64,000 nt of DNA from Flammulina velutipes (taxonomy: Eukaryota > Basidiomycota > Agaricomycetes > Agaricales > Physalacriaceae): NCBI GenBank assembly GCA_011800155.1, contig CM022374.1:1178001-1242000 (forward strand). The letters run 5' to 3'. Below, piece by piece: positions 55,254-64,000 of the stretch (position 1 is its first letter; each line of letters starts with the position of its first letter). The notes under the pieces were generated by a model. That model was not told where the DNA came from. It ran no database searches and worked only from the letters and a program-made list of their open reading frames with translations. A program made the position numbers and the translations under genes.

Positions 55254-56921
55254 ATGGAGGACATTGACGCCGAAATAAAAAGGCACGAGCAAGCCATTCA
55301 CGCGCTAAAAACGCAACGCAACGCGGCCACGCCCATTTGCCGCCTCCCGGTCGAAATACTCTGCGAAATATTCCTGCTTTGTCGCGTCGTCGACAAACGT
55401 GCTGAAATCAGAGGCAGATGGTTCTACTTGCCCCAAGCGTGCCGTTATCTCCGAGCCGTCGCCCTCGCGTGTCCCGTGCTATGGGCGAACCTCAACTTCA
55501 AGAGTTCGCCGGACTGGGCTTGCGAAATGCTCAAGCGGTCTAAAGACGCGCCTTTGAAGGTGGACGTGGACTTGCGGTACAAAACCCCGGCCATGCGTAC
55601 CGTTGTTTTTGAGGCACTGTCCAACACGTCTCGGATCGTGGAACTTAATCTCTCTGGATGCCCACGGGATTTTGAATTGGCCAATGAAAGATTACTACAG
55701 CCCGCCCCCTTTATGCACAGTCTCAACATTAGCTCCTACGGGGAGTGTGTGACTTTGCCCTCCAACTTCCTCGGAGCATACACCCCGAGGCTGAGGAGCT
55801 TCTGTCTCTTACGATGTGGCATTCAGCTGGACACAGGCATCCTCAACGCGAATCTGACACACCTGTCTATCAAATCCCCCGGTCTTACCCACGCTACACC
55901 TTCGCTCGTGAAGAAGGTGTTGGCAAGTGTTCCCCTATTGGAGACGTTGGAACTTGATCACGTCCTTGTCCCGACAGACAGTGTTTCCTATCGAACAGCT
56001 TCACGACATGCGGATCCCATTCACCTCCCTAAGCTGTCGAAGCTAGAACTATTGGACCATGCACCAGCACTCACACAACTTCTATTCTCTCTCACCATTC
56101 CACCTTCAGTCAACGTTTATGTTGCAATGCGAGAGATCAGGGAACCCACCCTCGATTCCAGCCCGAGCCCCATCCTCGATTTCGCGCCCGCCCTCGCAGC
56201 ATTAAACAGCTGCACAGGCTCCACGACACCCTTTTTGCATCTCCCCATGGAGAGCTGGGAGTTTTCCACTGTGGTGGCGTACAACCTCGTTGTCCACGGA
56301 TGGCGCACCAAGTCAAAGTCTACAATTTGCCCCCCTGCTGAGACATCTGTAACAGTGCTCTTTGGGTACTCTACAGCCATGCGACCCGACACTGGCGGGA
56401 CCACTGCTGTCCAGGCGATATTGCGCAGCTTGGGTGATGCGATGCCTCTGAATGACATTCGTGTGCTCCACCTGACTGGCGAGGACATCATGAAGAGTAC
56501 GTTTTCCGTACTCGAATGCACCACCCGTCTTTCTTCACTGTGCTTGCGACACGTGAAGGATCGTTCGTATGCTATTTCAGCTCTTGGTTCCGGGGACAAT
56601 GAACCCAGAGTCAAAAAGAAGATGAAGCGCGCCGAAGAGAAGATGATATTTCCAAACTTGCGCAAGTTGGCGATCTACGGCGGTGATTTTGCGAACAACG
56701 GGATCGCTACGCTCCGCAATATGTTGCGCTACCGGAGGTTGAACAAGGCGAAGCTTGGGACCTTGGTGCTTGAGGACTGCTCGTGCTTGTATTCGGACGA
56801 TGTGGACTCGTTAGAGAAGTATGTTAAGAACGTGGAGTGGGATGGAGTGGAATACGATCCCGACGAGGACAGTGATGAGGATTACGATGACTACTATGAT
56901 GACTCTGATTATATGTTCTGA
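55254..56921 (+). CDS. F-box/LRR protein
   Basis: An uninterrupted frame; the Met at 55254 (MEDIDAEIKRHEQAIHALKT) was chosen over the one at 55176 because mushroom F-box proteins typically start with this coiled coil. Length 555 aa. The F-box reads ICRLPVEILCEIFLLCRVV, followed by LPQACRYLRAVALACPVLW. LRR-like segments (IVELNLSGCPRDF, LRSFCLLRCGIQL, LETLELDHVLVP) follow, ending in a strongly acidic tail (YDPDEDSDEDYDDYYDD). It is a probable SCF substrate receptor; the target is unknown. The MITE lies only ~150 bp upstream, so it may touch the promoter. Confidence 0.88.
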   Translation: MEDIDAEIKRHEQAIHALKTQRNAATPICRLPVEILCEIFLLCRVVDKRAEIRGRWFYLPQACRYLRAVALACPVLWANLNFKSSPDWACEMLKRSKDAPLKVDVDLRYKTPAMRTVVFEALSNTSRIVELNLSGCPRDFELANERLLQPAPFMHSLNISSYGECVTLPSNFLGAYTPRLRSFCLLRCGIQLDTGILNANLTHLSIKSPGLTHATPSLVKKVLASVPLLETLELDHVLVPTDSVSYRTASRHADPIHLPKLSKLELLDHAPALTQLLFSLTIPPSVNVYVAMREIREPTLDSSPSPILDFAPALAALNSCTGSTTPFLHLPMESWEFSTVVAYNLVVHGWRTKSKSTICPPAETSVTVLFGYSTAMRPDTGGTTAVQAILRSLGDAMPLNDIRVLHLTGEDIMKSTFSVLECTTRLSSLCLRHVKDRSYAISALGSGDNEPRVKKKMKRAEEKMIFPNLRKLAIYGGDFANNGIATLRNMLRYRRLNKAKLGTLVLEDCSCLYSDDVDSLEKYVKNVEWDGVEYDPDEDSDEDYDDYYDDSDYMF

Positions 56922-57169
56922 GTCTCATTTTCCTTGTGCCACATACTGTCCTTTTTTGACCATATTCACCAGTTGAACGTTGAACGCTAGCACATACCTG
57001 TGATCTACTTCTAAATAACCGTAGACAATACTATAGCAACAAGCGCACAAGGGATATTTGCTTTTGAGCATCGTTGGGAGGTTGAGTTTGATCTTTGAAC
57101 ATAACAGGTCTGAATTTTGGTTTTGCCACACTTCGTGTTTGTCACAGAATATAGTTCGATTTTGAGACA

Positions 57170-58336
57170 TCAGACAGGGCCTCTTTTTACCTTCTCCACA
57201 TCTCTACAAGTTAGGCTATACCGAGTAGCCCGCTTTAGCTCGCCACCTTCGTTTACCACCTGCTGAATTTCTGGAGTCGTCAGGATGCCCTGATTTCCGA
57301 CCACAGTTCTGGAATCCGCGAAGGTACCTGGCGCAAATTGATCCACCTCAAGAGGATCGATACTGTTACGGTATTAGTATACGCCCAAGGGAGAGATAGA
57401 GGATCGCCGATTTACACTCACCCATGGAGGCATTGAGTGTACAAAGAGTCTGTGGTAATGACGACGCTCCGTGGCTCCAGCAGAAGGGACAATATAGGTA
57501 TAGGTTCCACACTTCGACCTTTGTGTACGTCCTCGGTCGTGTACTTGTAGTAATGGAACACAGTATGCGAGCCTAAGGATACTGTGGCAACGACAGGATG
57601 ATATGCTGGTCCATCTTGATGTGGCTAGAGAAGTGAAGATGGTTCTAATACCGGATGAAGCTAACACGTACCATGATTCCTTGGCCGGAACGGTACTAAA
57701 TATGTGTTGAAGTGGATCGTTGATGGGTTTATACATTATGAGAGTGCTTACCTCGTTTAGGATGATATGATTCGGTTGTCCATGAGGAGAGGATTTGAAG
57801 ACGCCGCTATCACGAAGACGAGTTATTAGATCTGGACTGGATTAATGGTTAGCATTCATGTGCGTGTAAATGTCCATGAGAGGTATACGCACAATTGCGC
57901 CACATAGCTGGGCATAGGTTGAGGTACAAGGATGTTTTTGGAGGTCATTTCACCACCTTTGAAGTTTTTCAGGTGTCTTGTTATATGCAGAACAAGGGTT
58001 TCGCACCGAGAAGTTGAAGACTAGCAGAATGAAGACTTTAGGGTGCGGAGTCTGAGTGGGGTCGGGGTAATGAAACTAACCGTCTGTTGGTGAGCTGTTT
58101 CCATTTTGGTTGGGGCGTTGATTGGATCTAATTCAGTGCTGGTTAAAGAATAAAGTGACATAGAGCCACTGGAGACGTACCTTACGAATGAGATGTCTCT
58201 CTTCATCTTCCTGAATGTGAACAATGTAAGTTGACGAGGCATAAGTAATGTCGCTAGGACTGACTGATACGAAATCTGGAATATAGTAGACAGTTTCCCA
58301 ACACGGAAGACGATAAGGAGATAGGATCGAGTTCAT
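57170..58336 (-). CDS. ALKBH6: ALKBH6-type 2-oxoglutarate/Fe(II) dioxygenase
   Basis: About eight short exons on the minus strand, the first 58336-58181. The start MNSILSPYRL is followed by WETVYYIPDFVS and DEERHLIRK, like other ALKBH6 proteins. Further exons give TPQPKWKQLTNRR, GQPNHIILNEYRSGQGIMP, HQDGPAYHPVVATVSLGSH, LSLLLEPRSVVITTDSLY and RATRYSLTCRDV. The iron site is His-x-Asp in HQD plus a distal His in QCLHGI; the 2-oxoglutarate Arg lies in the RATRYSLTCR block. ALKBH6 is an AlkB homologue of poorly known substrate, nuclear/cytosolic. The small exon encoding LQLLGG differs from the usual LQNWGG, so that junction is the least certain. Confidence 0.82.
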
Positions 58337-58639
58337 TTGACTTCGATTATTTGTGGCGGAACTTGGAAGGAAGGAATTATGTCACGTGTGATGAACATCT
58401 TTCGCGCTTCCCATCATGATCACGGCCCATGGCCGACTGTCGCGTGTCCGACGCGAGAAAATAATACCAGTGTCGACTCCACGACCACCAAAGGATTCAA
58501 AATGTCAGCAAGATCTCTGCCAGGTTTACAGCCTATGTAACATACAACATCCAGGTGCGCGTGCTTACAATCCTTGCTCAAGTCGTTAAATTATGTGTGC
58601 AGATAAACGAAGGTGAAGTGGAACAGCATAAGTGTGGTT

Positions 58640-58816
58640 CGCCCATGGGCAAAGGCGATTTTTGGTTTATCCCCGTCGTCCTTTGGATAGGTGTAAAGCC
58701 AGACTCTATCTGGCGACGATGGCACTGTTGTGGTTCGCGAGTGCTGGGATCTTCTGGGAGAGTACGGTATCACCGATGTCAACGTCGAGATCTACGAAGC
58801 AGTCGTAGGGATGTTA
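58640..58816 (+). pseudogene. relic of a multicopy mushroom gene (WIGVKPDS family)
   Basis: The plus strand reads FIPVVLWIGVKPDSI in one frame up to ~58710. It continues as GDDGTVVVRECWDLLGEYG, then ITDVNVEIYEAVVGM in another, ending in a stop near 58817. I recall this sequence as part of a large uncharacterised Agaricomycete family in which the two pieces are contiguous, so this copy has a frameshift and no start or downstream part. Confidence 0.55.
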
Positions 58817-58858
58817 TAATCACGGCCAACAAGGAAGGACGTGTAATATGTATGTAGT

Positions 58859-59110
58859 TTATGAAGCCTCAAGTACAGTATCGCAGAACATCCAACAGAT
58901 TACCCCTGTCCACCGTTTACTCTTTTCCCACCATGGTTCATCGTCTGTCTGATACGATACAATCACATCGTTCGCACAAAGCACAACTCCAGCTGTAGGA
59001 ACGATTTGAGACGGCTCCAAGATCCCTGCCGCCCAATATTTCTCAACAACGAAGCGTAGTCCTGGATCATACGATTCTTCTTCCAGAAGCATGTCCGTGA
59101 GGAAAAACAA
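58859..59110 (-). CDS. hypothetical 83 aa ORF or gene fragment
   Basis: The frame encodes a protein-like, non-repetitive sequence (PGLRFVVEKYWAAGILEPS, WWEKSKRWTGVICWMFCD). The same frame stays open upstream through the antisense of the start of the gene at 59126, reading CGAPHGDNKRLFFLTD. It may be the last exon of a gene truncated by its neighbour, or a chance frame. No domain is recognised. Confidence 0.3.
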   Translation of the reverse strand: MFFLTDMLLEEESYDPGLRFVVEKYWAAGILEPSQIVPTAGVVLCANDVIVSYQTDDEPWWEKSKRWTGVICWMFCDTVLEAS

Positions 59111-59125
59111 CCTCTTGTTATCACC

Positions 59126-61071
59126 ATGAGGAGCACCACAGTACTCTTGCTGGCTGTTGCTAATACCCTGGTAGGGGCTCAGACATGGTGAGTCATCACG
59201 ATGTTTCTACGCCGTAGCTAATTCCGTGACCAAGGTGCGGGAAGAACTACATGAGTACATCACCGATAGAGCCTCCGGGTGCGTTTGCTTACATTGTGCG
59301 AGCTGATTACTTATCTATCTGCAGGAGGTCAATTCCCCGTTCCCGAACTTTCCTCTTCGCCACTCTTGGCTTTACGTTGTGGTCCAGCCATAAAGCCATA
59401 TCTCCCTGAGGACCAGAACGACGAGGATCCCACGGTGGTCTCTATTCTCGTCGACACCCCAGTCACTTACCGCAGACTTTTTGGGGCGTCCGAGATAACG
59501 ACGGATGACACGACTTTGAACGTTACGGTTACTGTCGACGGCAAAATCCTCACGACCGGTGAGGTTCCACTGAACGCTGTGAAATATATTCTTCCCTTCT
59601 CTCTCGCCGATTTGGAACCAAGGACAGACCCTTATGAGATTACTTGCTCAGCCGGAGAGGGATTCAAGTCTCAGGCAGCTTTGTCTTATCTCCCGCCACC
59701 CCCCTCGGATATTGGGTCGGTGACCAAAATGGATATGCGCACGGGTGCACTCCTGGCTAGGCTGTCGACCGACGCACTTTATGAAAGAGTCTTCCCCATT
59801 GGTTTCTATACCAGCTTCGATCCATATCTAATGAACAACTTGTCCGTATTGGCCGAATTGAAGGAGCAAGGGTGCGTTCGTTGTCTTTTGGAGGTTTCTT
59901 CGGAAATTGATAGGACAAACATGTAGCTTTACAATCGTGCATCCAGTACCGCCTTTTGACGACCTCGAAGCGTTGGAGGAGGTCCTTGACGAAATGGAGC
60001 GCGTCGGCCTATATCTGATGTATGATATGAGATGGTAAGTTGAATAAATCCCGTATGCCATAATTAAACCGTTCAGCAAACATCCAAAGGACGTATACAA
60101 ACGCGACATCCGTTACGGAACAAGTCAATCGTATAAAATCTCGGGCGAACCTGCTGTTATGGTACACCGCCGACGAACCAGATGGCACCTCTGACGCTTT
60201 AAACGCAACATCGTTGGCCTACGATCAAATTACCTCACTCGATGGTGGATACCATCCCATCTCATTGGTTCTCAACTGCCAGAATTATGAGTTTACAGCA
60301 TATTCGAGTGGCGCTGATATCCTCATGCAGGATACATACATGATAGGGAACAATGTAACGTTTTCGACGGAATGGGGCACTGTGTGCACTGAGGACTATG
60401 GGGATTGCGGGTGCGATAATTGCAAAGGAGAGTTCGAGGATATCTCCTCGCGCATGGACGAATTCTACGAGAGAATATGGATCAATGGATGGGAGTTGAG
60501 CAAGACTGTGTGGACTGTGCCGCAGGCGTTTGGCAACTCATCGTGAGTTGCATCGGAATAATACATAAACTTCAACTCACCTGTCTGACAAGGTACTGGA
60601 AGAGGGTTCCAACGGGAAAAGAGTTTGTGGTACAAAGTATTGTGGGACTCAACCATGGTGCATTGGGTCAGTTGTTTTTGGTGCCTTTGTCGTTGTACCA
60701 TGCTGAACTTTGTTTTAGGTATAGTTCCCTGGGATGATCCCACTTCGAACGATATTAAAACTTCTGCTTCTGCGTTGGCTGTAGCGTTCGCGAGGATGAA
60801 AACCTTCATCCTTGAGCCGAAGAGTGCCTTTAGGCGTGTCACCGTTGCGAGGGTAGACGTGGGATTATGGAAAAAGGGAAACGAGACTTTGGTGCTTGCT
60901 ACCAACTTGAATTACGAGGAAGCGAAGGTCGAGTTATCTGACCTTGGGATCGGATTTTATTTTGGAGCGGATGACACTACACAGATTTTCGACAGCGGAG
61001 CGGCTCTTGGTGGGAATACTATTGTATTCGAACCAGTTGGATCAGGAGCCTTCATCGTATCTAGTTTGTGA
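59126..61071 (+). CDS. secreted glycoside hydrolase-like protein
   Basis: The start ATG 59126 gives a signal peptide, MRSTTVLLLAVANTLVGAQ, cleaved before TWCGKNYMSTSP. Several introns follow (for example 59190-59233). The middle has a TIM-barrel-like region with MRTGALLARLSTDALYERV, FDDLEALEEVLDEMERVGL and LLLWYTADEPDGTSD, where Asp-Glu sits at the end of a strand like a catalytic acid. Cysteines in GTVCTEDYGDCGCDNC suggest disulphides. The end has an all-beta character (ETLVLATNLNYEEAKVEL). I recall such proteins annotated as uncharacterised fungal glycosidases. The substrate cannot be told. Confidence 0.75.
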
Positions 61072-61456
61072 GTTTCTTTACATGGCTAGTCGGTGTTCTA
61101 ATCGTTTTCTGCTTAGGTATTAGCTCGTCATTTATACTCGACAACGTAAACAAGCGGCTGGATAAGGGGTTGCGGAGAGATGAATTGTAGTGATAATTAG
61201 ACTGCGATAGTAAATACGAAGCGATTTTCTCGCAGGTTTCTCGCCAGGGCCTGGAGAACAATTGTAAAAGAACGAGAGCGGTTGAAACAAAAGGGAATGC
61301 AAGGCACGTGTGAATTCAGAGTCCGCTCAGACGGAATTGCTCAGGTCCTTGGTTTGCCAGAGTTCCTCCTTTTATCGTTTCTGGGCGGATTCGCAGCCTG
61401 TACCGCTCGCCGCCGCCTCCGTCTTTGCTCAGCTCTGCAACCATTCTTTCCCAGTC
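61072..61456. other. intergenic, 385 bp
   Basis: Between the glycosidase-like 3' end and the casein kinase start. The frame of the kinase extends upstream to an ATG at 61310, but conserved-looking sequence only starts at 61457. Confidence 0.45.
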
Positions 61457-63524
61457 ATGACCACTCCCCATGTAATTGCGTCGTCGTCGCCGCACCCGTC
61501 GCATTCATCCACTTCAAATGGCATCGTTGGAAGCCATTATCGAGTAGGGAAGAAAATCGGAGAAGGCTCGTTCGGTGTCGTCTTTGAAGGTGAGTATCGC
61601 TTCGATATTTTGTCGTCGGTCGTCGGTCGTTGGGATAGACGACGCGGTGGCGGAGGTCGTCTACAGCTCGGTTGCCTCAACATGCTCACGCATTTGTCTA
61701 GGCAGCAAAATGATAACCAACCAGCCTGTGGCCATTAAATTCGTACGGCTCTCGTCTCCTCTCCGTCGTTTTTCTCAATTCCCTGCAGGAACCTCGCAAG
61801 TCGGACGCCCCGCAACTGAGAGACGAATTTCGGTCGTACAGGACGTTGAATGGCACTCGTGAGTGCTACAGGCCACTCTTTCCCCATTGACCGCTGGTCT
61901 AACAACCTTACAGCCGGTGTTCCCCAAGTTCACCACTTTGGTCAGGAAGGCCTACACAATGTTCTAGTTATCGATCTACTTGGCCCGAACATGGAGGATA
62001 TCTTTGATATGTGTGGACGCAAGTTCTCTATCAAGACGGTGTGCATGGCTGCGAAACAAATGGTGTCTACTGCTTTCCCGCTCCGCTTGTCTTTAGCCAG
62101 GAACTGATGCGGAATCTCGCTCGCCCTAGGTCACCCGCGTACAAGCAATCCACGAAAAGTCGTTAATCTATCGCGATATAAAGCCGGACAATTTCCTCAT
62201 CGGTCCTCCAGGAACAAAGACGGCGAATACGATTCACATAATCGGTGCGTAACGAACTCGAAGCGCCGGTGTCCTTGGGAGCTAATGTGGGCGCTAGACT
62301 TTGGTATGGCAAAACATTATCGGGATCCCAAATCAAAGGTGCATATTCCGTACCGGGAGCGCAAGTCCCTGTCTGGAACCGCCCGTTACATGTCTATCAA
62401 TACCCATCTCGGCCGCGAACAATCACGTCGCGATGACCTTGAATCACTCGGGCATGTTTTCATGTATTTCCTTCGCGGTGGATTACCATGGCAAGGACTG
62501 CGAGCGGCGACCAACAAACAGAAGTATGAGAAAATTGGAGAAAAAAAACAGACAACGGCTATCAGCGAGCTTTGCGAAGGCTTCCCAGGTATGTGTGGTT
62601 CGTATATCTTCTTAGTGTTTGCTGAGATCCGCTCCAGAGGAATTCGCCATCTACATGAACTATGTTCGAAAGCTCGGATTCGAGGAGACACCAGACTATG
62701 ATTTCTTGCGGGACCTATTCTCAAAAGTGTTGAAGACACTGGGGGAGCCCGAGGACGGTGTTTTCGACTGGATGCTCATCAACGACGGCAAGGGATGGCA
62801 AGCCAACAATGCAAGTCTTTTGGCATCAGTTCTATCATCACTTTGATTAACGTTGGTTGGATTTTAGTCGAGTTCGCATCATCTCGCACAGGCACACGCC
62901 AATGCTTCATCACCTCAAGGCCAGAGAGAACACCGGCGAGAGCGCGACCATGGCGGCCGTCACCGAAGCTCGCGCGCTCAACAGGATTCACCTTCCAATG
63001 GTGTTGTTCTTAGCCCAGCTCCTGCCCACGTCAAGGCGTCTCGACGACCAGGGGGCCAAGAGCGCGGCAACTCTTCCCGGGATATTGGCAGTGTCCAACC
63101 ACTTGCACCCACCAGCCGGCGCGCCAGTCAACAACAGCGCGAGGCCAGTGCTCTTGCGAGTGTAGGACTAGCGACACCTCATCCATATGCGACTGCTCCC
63201 AGTCCCAATGGGTACCGATCCGGCCGTGGACCTGCAGAGAGAGACTACGGCCGTCATTCGCCGAATCCCAATGCACTGGGCAACGGGACCGGCTTGCAAC
63301 ACAATGGATCAGATTCGTTCCTGTATGGCGCGCAAGTCGCCGCCAAGAACGGAACCAACTCGCGAGAGGGTACTACGACAGGTGGTACTGGTCCTTTGCA
63401 TGCCCACGGTGGCGCACGAGGCATGGTTGTGTATGACCGTGACCAAATGGCCCGGGTGGGTGAGCAGGACGAGGACATGGGCCGTCCGCGTGGTTTCTGG
63501 AGCGTGTTCTGTTGTCGAGCATAG
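61457..63524 (+). CDS. casein kinase I, membrane-anchored (Yck type)
   Basis: Multi-exon; ATG 61457 chosen (61310 is an in-frame alternative). CK1 motifs: [19 protein letters not shown] (P-loop), [48 protein letters not shown] (catalytic Asp), [36 protein letters not shown] and [19 protein letters not shown]. After the kinase domain comes a Gln/Ser/Gly-rich tail and the end FWSVFCCRA, whose Cys-Cys pair is a probable palmitoylation site as in Yck1/2. It phosphorylates acidic/primed Ser/Thr at the plasma membrane. The intron 62811-62867 starts with GC (gcaagt). Confidence 0.93.
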
Positions 63525-64000
63525 CGGGTCTGTTGCTGGACGAGATGAGTTCTCTTATGTGATGCATGCCCTCATGTCTATGATATTTATTTTTTCGGTG
63601 TGTATAACTGGTTCTTTATGATATAAAATGAGATATGAGTCTGACAAGGTTTTCTGTAGGTTCTTTGCACATAGATTCACCATCCCCTCGCACGATCTAC
63701 GATCTACACATTCACTCCTCATACTTAATCATATTTTCCCGCACGCTATCTCTCTCATTTTCTTTTGTGAACGGGGTTGGTTAGTCGTATTAGTATGATG
63801 CTGCCCGGACTCTGCAGAGGCGGGCGCCACCCCATCACTTGTATTATCATAAACTATTGTGAGCTTGGATTTAATCTTTATAACATGGCGTTGGGTCGCA
63901 AGCTGGAAGGGTCCACTGACTGAAAATGTTACAGTACTCTACGATACTTGAATGAACACTTGCTATCCAGTCTTGATCCAGTCCCACAAATGTTGTGCTT
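63525..64000. other. window end, 476 bp without a gene
   Basis: 3' flank of the casein kinase gene. No tRNA or conserved ORF is seen. Confidence 0.4.

Noticed and set aside
1..64000. CRISPR arrays, operons or bacterial-type signals
   Set aside because: Spliced nuclear genes throughout; no direct-repeat arrays with regular spacing were seen.

Overview
This window looks like nuclear DNA of a mushroom-forming basidiomycete (Agaricomycetes). Genes are split by many 45-60 bp introns, exons can be only a few bases long, and gene families typical of that group are present: F-box/LRR proteins, BTB proteins, HMG-box and Zn2Cys6 regulators, and a hispidin-synthase-type PKS. Gene models were spliced by eye from GT-AG (sometimes GC-AG) borders, conserved motifs and reading-frame closure. 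No species name can be given.

Layout. 1-5 kb: the 3' end of an aspartic protease, a DUF6987-like protein, two uncharacterised proteins and the complex I 12 kDa subunit. 5.8-15.3 kb: a secondary-metabolite locus with a cytochrome P450 followed, on the same strand, by a 19-exon adenylation-ACP-KS-AT-ACP-ACP-ACP megasynthase that closely resembles hispidin synthase (HispS). No luciferase, hispidin-3-hydroxylase or caffeylpyruvate hydrolase gene is visible, so this looks like a styrylpyrone locus rather than a full bioluminescence cluster. 15.5-24.3 kb: TRAP-alpha/Irc22, MAK16, a hypothetical protein and a large ankyrin-RCC1-BTB protein (IBtk type). 24.5-30.9 kb: a BTB gene preceded by a decayed copy of its own 5' end, a recent tandem pair of orphan genes, a C2 coiled-coil protein and tRNA-Ile(AAU). 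31-45 kb: an HMG-box factor, a Frag1/DRAM/Sfk1 membrane protein, a DsbA-family protein, F-box, SEM1, a DUF1349-like protein, a kexin-like protease with a frameshift, and RPN9. 44.8-54 kb: a GIT1-type transporter, a tiny Zn2Cys6 protein, then phosphoketolase (XFP) and acetate kinase (ACK) transcribed divergently from a 392 bp promoter. 54.5-64 kb: an intact-looking hAT-type MITE with an 8 bp target-site duplication, an F-box gene, an ALKBH6-type dioxygenase, gene relics, a secreted glycosidase-like protein and a casein kinase I with a C-terminal Cys-Cys anchor.

Functional links. The P450 and HispS-like enzyme probably work together on an aromatic starter unit. XFP makes acetyl-phosphate that ACK converts to acetate with ATP gain, so their head-to-head pairing gives a two-step pathway. 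RPN9 and SEM1, two 26S proteasome lid genes, lie about 4 kb apart on the same strand, probably by chance. The most striking structural points are the exon-sized tandem ACP repeats, the P450 lacking the heme-loop arginine, and the MITE.
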